Notes under the pieces: generated by a model
Told to the model about the DNA's origin: nothing
Database searches by the model: none
Seen by the model: only the letters and a program-made list of their open reading frames with translations
Translations under genes and position numbers: made by a program
Assembly (NCBI GenBank): GCA_016872875.1
Contig: VGYW01000166.1
Location: forward strand, 1-16,747
Direction: 5' to 3'
DNA: 16,747 nt
DNA from: Planctomycetota bacterium
Lineage (GTDB): Bacteria; Planctomycetota; PUPC01; DSUN01
Shown: in pieces, positions 1-6,100 of the stretch
How positions within the stretch are numbered: the stretch's first letter is position 1
How the letters are laid out: the number at the start of each line of letters is the position of its first letter

Positions 1-489
1 ATGGCGAAGATCTACTGCAACGACCACTTCACCTACGGCGACGCGGCCTTCGTGGAGAAGCTCCAGGGCCACATTGACCTGATGCTGGCGGAGCTGGCCG
101 GAAAGTCCCCCGACAACACGTTCATCCTGTCGGCGGCGCAGGCCCTCTACAAGCGCGCGGGGACCTCCGTGCAGGCCAAGGCGGCGGCCTACGCTGCGAG
201 GGCAAAGGCGGCGCCCGCCGAGCTCGCGCACACGGCGGCCGCCGTGGGCTTCCTCATCCTCGCCGGCGACCATGCGCAAGCCGAGGCGCTCCTCCAGGCG
301 GCCTGCAAGGCCCTCCCGCGGAGCTCCAAGCCGCTCGTAGCCCTCGGCCGCTTCCACCTGGGCGCCGCGCGCCGCGGCGTCACCGGCGCCGCCCAGAAGG
401 CCCGCGAGGCATTCAACGCCGCCCTCGAGCGCGCAAGCGAAGATGAGAAGGCCGAGATCCGCCGGCTGCTCGGCGAGACGACCCGCTAG
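1..489 (+). CDS. Small alanine-rich TPR-like helical protein, function unknown
   Basis: A 162-residue protein whose ATG is the first base of the window, so an upstream start cannot be excluded. It has no signal peptide or membrane segment and is probably cytoplasmic. From about residue 30 it reads as paired amphipathic helices rich in Ala, Leu and Lys, such as AQALYKRAG, AAAVGFLILAGDHAQAEALL and PLVALGRFHLGA. Small residues sit at helix-packing positions, as in tetratricopeptide or related solenoid repeats. I do not recognise a specific family. The stop (487-489) lies immediately before a promoter for the next gene, so the two are probably separate transcription units. A scaffold or protein-binding role is only an inference from the helical repeat look. 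Confidence 0.7.
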   Translation: MAKIYCNDHFTYGDAAFVEKLQGHIDLMLAELAGKSPDNTFILSAAQALYKRAGTSVQAKAAAYAARAKAAPAELAHTAAAVGFLILAGDHAQAEALLQAACKALPRSSKPLVALGRFHLGAARRGVTGAAQKAREAFNAALERASEDEKAEIRRLLGETTR

Positions 490-496
490 TTGTCAC

Positions 497-524
497 TGGA
501 CAAAGGCCGGGCGATTGGTATAAT
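497..524 (+). promoter_or_regulatory. Sigma70-type promoter for the lipoprotein gene
   Basis: The -35 box TGGACA (497-502) is separated by 16 bp from a perfect -10 TATAAT (519-524), conspicuous in such GC-rich DNA. The predicted start near 531 gives a leader of about 75 nt before the ATG at 607. Confidence 0.75.
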
Positions 525-606
525 ATTCGCGCGCGCCGAAGCCGTGGCCGGCGAGGGCGCCACAGGTGGCGTTTCGACAACCGCCGTTTTGGGAAAGGAG
601 CGCGGG

Positions 607-1401
607 ATGTTGCGAGCATGGCTGGTGAGTGTGCTGGCAATGGCCATCGTGCTGGTCGGCTGCACCGGAGGCCCCGCCAAGGCCGAGCCGAAGAAGGCCC
701 CAGGCACCGTCGAAATCCGCGTGCCCGTGGCCGAGAAGAAGCCGGCCGCCGAGCCGGCCGAGAAGCCCGAAACCAAGCCCGCCGGCGCCCCAGAGGCCAA
801 GCCGGACGAAGCGAAGCCCGCCCTCAAGGAGCTCAAGCCCGGCCTCCTTGCCGTAGACCTCTCCAAGCTCGTCAACAACGACGGCTTCTCCGACGACACC
901 GACCGCAAGGACTCCGACCTCGACCAGTACAAGCAGTCGTTCCCCGCCGAGAACATGCCCAAGGCCGGCCTCTTCGAGCCCAAGGACGTCAAGGCCGCCT
1001 TCGACTTCCCCTCCACCGAGAAGGAGAAGAAGAACAACGTCGCCTGCGCCGGCCAAACCATCCCCCTCGAGGGCAAGGCCAAGGAGCTCCAAATCCTCGC
1101 CACGGCCACCGACGCCGACCAGCAGGAGAAGCTGACGATCAACTACGCCGACGGCACCGTGCAGGCCGACCTGAAGGTGACGGACTGGTGCAAGGACGCC
1201 CAGTTCGGCGAGAAGACCGGCGTCGAGAGCGCCCAGCGCATCGCCGTGGACGCCGGCGGCAAGGGCGAGTTCTCCAAAGAGGACAAGAAGTGCCGCATCT
1301 GGGTGGTCACCATCCCCCTCGATGCCAACCGCGAGCTGAAGTCGGTCAAGCTCCCCTTCTGCTCGCTCATCCACATCTTCGCCCTCACCGTCGCCAGGTA
1401 G
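607..1401 (+). CDS. Lipoprotein with charged linker and C-terminal beta-rich (carbohydrate-binding-like) domain
   Basis: A 264-residue predicted lipoprotein. The start ATG at 607 is set by AAAGGAG (594-600, 6 nt spacing) and by a clean signal peptide ending in the lipobox LVGC, with Cys19 as lipidation site. Residues 20-79 are a low-complexity linker rich in Lys, Glu, Pro and Ala, suited to spanning the cell wall. Residues 80-264 form one domain beginning VDLSKLVNNDG, with the landmarks NNVACAGQTIPL, INYADGT and DWC, and ending in a strand reading LIHIFALTV. That pattern resembles beta-sandwich modules attached to glycosidases in planctomycete-type bacteria, but I cannot name the family. Four cysteines after the lipobox (147, 195, 229, 252) could form disulphides, as expected outside the cytoplasm. 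The gene has its own promoter and a hairpin just downstream. A surface or periplasmic ligand-binding role is inferred. Confidence 0.8.
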   Translation: MLRAWLVSVLAMAIVLVGCTGGPAKAEPKKAPGTVEIRVPVAEKKPAAEPAEKPETKPAGAPEAKPDEAKPALKELKPGLLAVDLSKLVNNDGFSDDTDRKDSDLDQYKQSFPAENMPKAGLFEPKDVKAAFDFPSTEKEKKNNVACAGQTIPLEGKAKELQILATATDADQQEKLTINYADGTVQADLKVTDWCKDAQFGEKTGVESAQRIAVDAGGKGEFSKEDKKCRIWVVTIPLDANRELKSVKLPFCSLIHIFALTVAR

Positions 1402-1438
1402 CCACGCGGGCGATGAACCAACAGCAGGCCCAAGGCAG

Positions 1439-1487
1439 GTAGCCCGCCGCTCCGCGGGTCGGCCCCCGCGACGGAGTTACGGGCTAC
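1439..1487 (+). terminator. Large hairpin after the lipoprotein gene, possible terminator or REP-like element
   Basis: GTAGCCCG (1439-1446) pairs with CGGGCTAC (1480-1487), and the interior pairs further (CTCCGCGGG with CCCGCG-A-CGGAG). It starts 38 nt after the stop at 1401 and is followed by a short T-rich stretch (TTCGCTTT). It may end the lipoprotein transcript, but the weak T tract also fits a dispersed palindromic repeat. Confidence 0.5.
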
Positions 1488-1513
1488 TTCGCTTTGGCAA
1501 CTGCGCTGTCCCG

Positions 1514-1648
1514 CACGCCCAAACAAGTTTGGGCGTGGCACCCAGGGCTCACTCACGATAATCCGGGGGTGCCACGGGCAAACTTGTTCGCCCGTGTCTT
1601 CCCCAAAAGGGCACGAGGGGGTGCCACGGACAAACTCGTTTGTCCGTG
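1514..1648 (+). repeat. Three tandem palindromes of one family (CACGG-CAAAC type)
   Basis: Three similar palindromes occur in 135 bp: 1514-1524/1527-1537 (perfect 11-bp arms CACGCCCAAAC), 1573-1583/1586-1596 (CACGGGCAAAC, one mismatch), and 1625-1635/1638-1648 (CACGGACAAAC, perfect). Each has a 2-nt centre. The second and third are also direct repeats, both within GGTGCCACGG...CCGTGTCTTCC. Together with 1439-1487 they fill the 296-nt gap 1402-1697, where I see no gene and no convincing promoter. Confidence 0.85.
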
Positions 1649-1697
1649 TCTTCCGCGACATGACCCACCTTGCCCCGCGACCAGGACCCCGTCCCCC

Positions 1698-2954
1698 GTG
1701 CGAGCAACCGTCATACTCCTCAAAGACGACAAGCCGGTGAGCCAGTTCGCCGCCGACGGCGACCAGCCGGTCACTATCGGGCGCGGCTCCGACAGCGTGG
1801 TGCAGATTCACGACGGCAAGATCTCGCGCCACCATTGCGAGGTGCGCGCCACGCCCGACGGCTATTTCCTGCGCGACCTCGGCTCGAAGAACGGCACGTT
1901 CGTCAACGGCGCCCGCATCAGCGAGGCGCGCCTGCGCAACGGCGACCGCGTCCAGGTGGGCCTCGCGCAGCTCCTCTTCCGCTGCGAGACGCCTGAGGCC
2001 GAGGAGACCCAGGTCGCCCCGCCACACCTGTGCGCGTCGTGCGGCAAGACCATTCCGCTCGACGCCCTCGGCTCCGCGCGCCACACCCAGAGCCGCGTCT
2101 ACTGCGCCGCCTGCGTCTCCGAGTGCGCGCTCCTCGGCGTCGTCATCGGGCGCTACGAAATCGTCAAGTCCCTCGGCAAGGGCTCCATCGGCGCCGTCTT
2201 CAAGGCCGACCAGCTCTCGATGGGGCGCCTCGTCGCCCTCAAGCTCCTCTACGAGGAGCTGACCGCCAACACCGAGGCCATCAACAGCTTCCTCAAGGAC
2301 GCCCGCACGAGCGGCCAGCTCTCCCACCCCAACATCATCCGCATCTACGACATGAGCCAGGCCGAGGGCCGCTACTTCATCTCGATGGAGTACGCCCAGG
2401 GCGGCGACCTCGGCTCGCTCCTCCACCGCCAGGGGCCGCTCCCCGTCAGGCAGGTCGTCGAGTTTATGGCCGCCGCCTGCGCCGGCCTCGCCCACGCCCA
2501 CGCCGCCGGCGTCATCCACCGCAACATCAAGCCCAGCAACCTCCTCCTCACCCGCGACGGCATCCTCAAGCTCGCCGACCTTGGCCTCGCAAAGAGCCTC
2601 GACGTCGCCGGCCTCGGCACCCTCGACTCCACGGGCACCACGCTCAGCTCGGTCCTCTACGTCCCCCCAGAGCAGGTAAACGACCCCCGCGCCGCAGACG
2701 CCCGGGCCGACATCTACTCCCTCGGCATGACCGCCTACCGCCTCCTCACCGGCGAGTTCCCACACCAGGCCACCTCCATCACCGAGCTCATCCGCCTCTT
2801 CCACACCCAGAAGACCAAGCCCATCCGCTCCTTCCGCGGCGACTGCCCGGCCGAGCTCGACGCCATCATCGCACGCGCAATGTCCCCAGACCCCGCCCGC
2901 CGCTTCCAGGCCGCCGACGAGTTCCGCGCCGCCCTTCGCAACATCAAGCACTGA
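1698..2954 (+). CDS. FHA domain / zinc ribbon / Ser-Thr protein kinase-like protein, probable pseudokinase
   Basis: A 418-residue cytoplasmic signalling protein. The GTG at 1698 is chosen because it begins just before the FHA fold; upstream codons run through palindromic repeats. FHA (about 20-95) shows TIGRGSDS (Arg29), SRHHCEV and LGSKNGTFVNG, the phosphothreonine-binding set. Cys112-x2-Cys115 and Cys136-x2-Cys139 form a zinc ribbon. A Hanks-type kinase fold starts at Tyr153, with glycine loop GKGSIGAVF, Lys182 in VALKLL, Asn281, DLG at 294 and a PPE motif for APE. The catalytic loop reads HRNIKPSN, so the base Asp is Asn276, and the alpha-C Glu position is Asp201 (FLKDARTSGQL). Phosphotransfer is probably lost or weak, leaving phosphopeptide binding and scaffolding. 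No transmembrane segment or C-terminal sensor domain follows. It may be read from the upstream lipoprotein promoter, as none is visible directly upstream. The family call is firm; the loss of activity is inferred. Confidence 0.9.
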   Translation: MRATVILLKDDKPVSQFAADGDQPVTIGRGSDSVVQIHDGKISRHHCEVRATPDGYFLRDLGSKNGTFVNGARISEARLRNGDRVQVGLAQLLFRCETPEAEETQVAPPHLCASCGKTIPLDALGSARHTQSRVYCAACVSECALLGVVIGRYEIVKSLGKGSIGAVFKADQLSMGRLVALKLLYEELTANTEAINSFLKDARTSGQLSHPNIIRIYDMSQAEGRYFISMEYAQGGDLGSLLHRQGPLPVRQVVEFMAAACAGLAHAHAAGVIHRNIKPSNLLLTRDGILKLADLGLAKSLDVAGLGTLDSTGTTLSSVLYVPPEQVNDPRAADARADIYSLGMTAYRLLTGEFPHQATSITELIRLFHTQKTKPIRSFRGDCPAELDAIIARAMSPDPARRFQAADEFRAALRNIKH

Positions 2955-3077
2955 GCGCTTGCTGACACTATATGACTCGCCACGATTCCCGATCAATCCA
3001 CGTGCGGATTCGACGACGAGGACGACGACGATTCGGAACCCCAGGACCAGGGGCCAGACACGCGGCGGAATTCGCGC

Positions 3078-3107
3078 TTGACATCCCGCGATCGGCGCTG
3101 GTAGAAT
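3078..3107 (+). promoter_or_regulatory. Sigma70-type promoter for the macroglobulin-pbpC operon
   Basis: A perfect -35 TTGACA (3078-3083), an 18-bp spacer and -10 TAGAAT (3102-3107) place the start near 3114, 78 nt before the ATG at 3192. The rest of the 2955-3191 gap holds a GAC-rich tract (about 3010-3036) and nothing else I can identify. Confidence 0.8.
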
Positions 3108-3191
3108 GTGGGCGCTTCCCCTGAATCCGCGCGATATACCCCCGTAGTATCGCCCACCCGTCCCGCTCTCCTGCCGAAAGGGAGGACGCCG

Positions 3192-6100
3192 ATGCGCGCC
3201 ATCCTCGCCAAGCGTTGGGTGTGGGTCACTGGTCTGTTCGCAGCCATCAACATTGCTGGCCTCGCGGTGATCGCCTCGCAGTTGCGGGGGCGGGCCGCGG
3301 CGCTGCGGGTCGAGGCGTTCGAGCCGCAGGGCGAAGCCGGCCCCGATGCCGAGCTCCAGGTGCGCTTCAGCCAGCTCATGGCCGCTCAGGAAGAGGCCGG
3401 CAAGGAGGCGGGCGCGGAGCTCCTCAAGCTCACCCCCGCCACCACCGGCCAGCTTGTGTGGGCCGACAGGATGACGCTGGCGTTCCGTCCCGCCGCGAAG
3501 CTGCCGATGGCGACGCCATTCGTGGCCACGGTGTCGCGGAAGTGCACGAGCCTGCTGGGGCATTCGCTGGGAGCCGACGCCACGTTCAGCTTCCACACGG
3601 CGCCGCTGCGGGTGGAGGCGGTGCGGCAGCTTGAGGGCAGCCCCCACAGGGGGCTTCGGCTGGCCGTGGAGTTCAACGCGAAGGTGGCGCCCGACGCGGC
3701 GAGGCCGCACATCGCGCTCGCCGGGGAGGGCGGCCGCAGCATCGGCTTCTCGCTCGGAGGCTACACCCCGAGCCAGGCGGTCACGCTCACGACGCAATGG
3801 TTCCCCGAGGACAAGCTCCGCGTGACCGTGCGCAAGGGCCTGCGGGGACTCGACGGGCCGCTGGGGCTGGAGGCCGACTGGGCTCAGGACCTCCGCATCG
3901 AGGCCAGGCTGCGGATTCAGGGCGTGGCGGCAAGGGCGCGGACACCTGACGACGTGGCTATCGTCGTGACGTGCAATCAGCAGGCCGACCTCGACTCCGC
4001 CCCCAGGCACATCCAGGTGGAGCCGAAGACGGAGTTCAAGCTGGTTCCCAACTATGATGGCTTCCAGTTGCGCGGGGCGTTCGCCTCGGGGCGCCGCTAC
4101 AAGATCACCTTTGGGAAGGACCTGGCTGCCAGGAACGGCTCGGTGCTGGGAAAGGATGAGGTGCGCTCGGTCCTGATACCCGACATCGAGCCTTCGCTGC
4201 ACTTCCGCACGACGGGCATCTACCTCGGCGCGCAGGGGAGCATGCTCCTGCCCCTGGAGTGCGTGAACGTCCGAGAGGCGCAGCTTGCCATTGACCAGGT
4301 GTACCCGAACAACGTCGTGCACTACCTCCGCGACGCGCGGCACAGGTCGGCGGACTCCGACCTCAGCCGCAGGGTGCACCAGGAGAAGCTCGTCCTGCCC
4401 CAGAGGCCCAACGAGCGGCAGGTGAAGGAGCTCGACCTCCGCAAGCTCCTGGGCGCCGACGCCCGCGGCCTCTTCCTCGCCACCGCGCACAAGGACGATG
4501 TCCGCTGGTCCGGTGGGGCAGAGAAACTCGTCCTCATCACCGACCTCGCCCTCACGGTGAAGCGCTCGGAGAGCGACATGCTGGTGTGGGTGACATCGCT
4601 CTCGGCGGTTCAGCCCGTCGAGGGGGCAACCGTGGCCGTCTTCTCGAAGGCCAACCAGCAGGTCCACAGCGGGACGACCGACGCCAGCGGCATCGCCCAC
4701 CTGAAGGGGGTGGACTGGACGGGCGAGCGCGCGCCCTTCCTCGTGGCGGCCACGAAGGGCAACGACACGGGCGTGATCGAGCTTGACGACACGCAGTTGG
4801 ACGACTCGGAGCTCGACACAGGCGGCCGCCCCTATCTGGCGAAGGGCTACGAGGCGTTCGTCTACGCCGACCGCGGCATCTACCGCCCAGGGAGCCAGGT
4901 GGCGCTCCACGCCCTGGTGCGCGGGAAGGACATGGAGGTGCCCAAGCCCTTCCCCATCCAGTTCCGCATCGTGCGGCCCGACGGGCGGGTGTTCAGAACA
5001 CTAAACGCGAAGCTCAACCAGTGGGGCAGCGCGGGGGCGGCAGTGGAGGTGCCGTCCCACGCCCTCACGGGCCGCTACAGCGTGGAGGTGCGGTTGCCCG
5101 GCAGCGAGACCGCCATCGGCCACCGCACCTTCCAGGTCGAGGAGTTCATGCCCGACCGGATGAAAGTGGCCCTAAAGGCGGATGAGAAGCGCTACCGCGC
5201 GGGCGATGAGGTGGCGGTGACGGTGAAGGCCACGCATCTGTTCGGCGCCCCCGCCGCCGACCGCGAGGTGGAGGCCGAGTGCCGGTTCGTGGCCCGTGAC
5301 TTCGCTTCGGACAAGTTCCCCGGCTACCGCTTCAGCGACGGCGCGAAGAAGCTGGTGGCGCAGCCGGTCCGCCTTTGCCCCGGTGGCACAGGCGTCCCGC
5401 CTGTGGCCACAGGCAAGATGCCTGTGCCACCAGAGGATGCCGGTGCCGGCAACCAAGTGGCCATGCCAATGGTCCTCGACAGGAATGGCGAGCGCGTGCT
5501 CACGGTGAAGCTCCCGAAGGAGATGGCGCCCCCCTCAGCGGTCCAGGCCGTCGTCACGGCCAGCGTCAAGGAGCTTGGCGGGCGGGCAGTGAGCGCGGCG
5601 GTGGCCCTCGACGTTGACTGCTACCCCCACTACATCGGGCTGGCGCGGGCGAGCAAGGAATATGCCCGCGTCCAGACGCCCGAGAAGCTCCTGGTGGTCG
5701 CCCTGAAGCCAGCAAATGGTGGCACAGGCTTCCAGCCTGTGGCGGGGCCACTTCCCCTCGAAGGCACTGTCTATCGCGTCATCTGGAACACCGTGCTGAA
5801 GCTCCAGGAGGGCTCCTACCGCTTCGTCTCCGAACGGGAGGAGCGGGCGGTGGAACCGCTCGCTTGCACGATCGCCGACGGGCGGGGCGAGGCAGCGTTC
5901 ACCCCGAAGGACCTCGGGGAGTACATCGTGCGGCTGCGGGACAAGGCGAGCGGGGCCTCCGCCGACCTCAGCTTCTACTGCGCGGGCGAGGGCGACGTGC
6001 CCTGGACCCTCGACAAGCCGGCCCGCGTGGAGCTCGTGGCCGACAAGCCGGCCTACGCCCCAGGCGAGACCGCGCGCGTCCTCGTCAAGGCCCCCTTCGC

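Noticed and set aside
1557..1562. GATAAT as a -10 box for the kinase-like gene
   Set aside because: No acceptable -35 lies 16-18 bp upstream, and the site is within repeat DNA.
1494..1697. Longer N terminus for the kinase-like protein from a TTG at 1494
   Set aside because: The extra 68 codons translate the palindromic repeats, and the FHA domain begins right after the GTG at 1698.
1143..4910. A 1255-codon open frame on the minus strand
   Set aside because: It lies antisense to the lipoprotein, kinase and macroglobulin genes and has low-complexity composition (Val, Gly, Glu, Leu, Arg) typical of shadows of GC-rich genes, with no recognisable domain.
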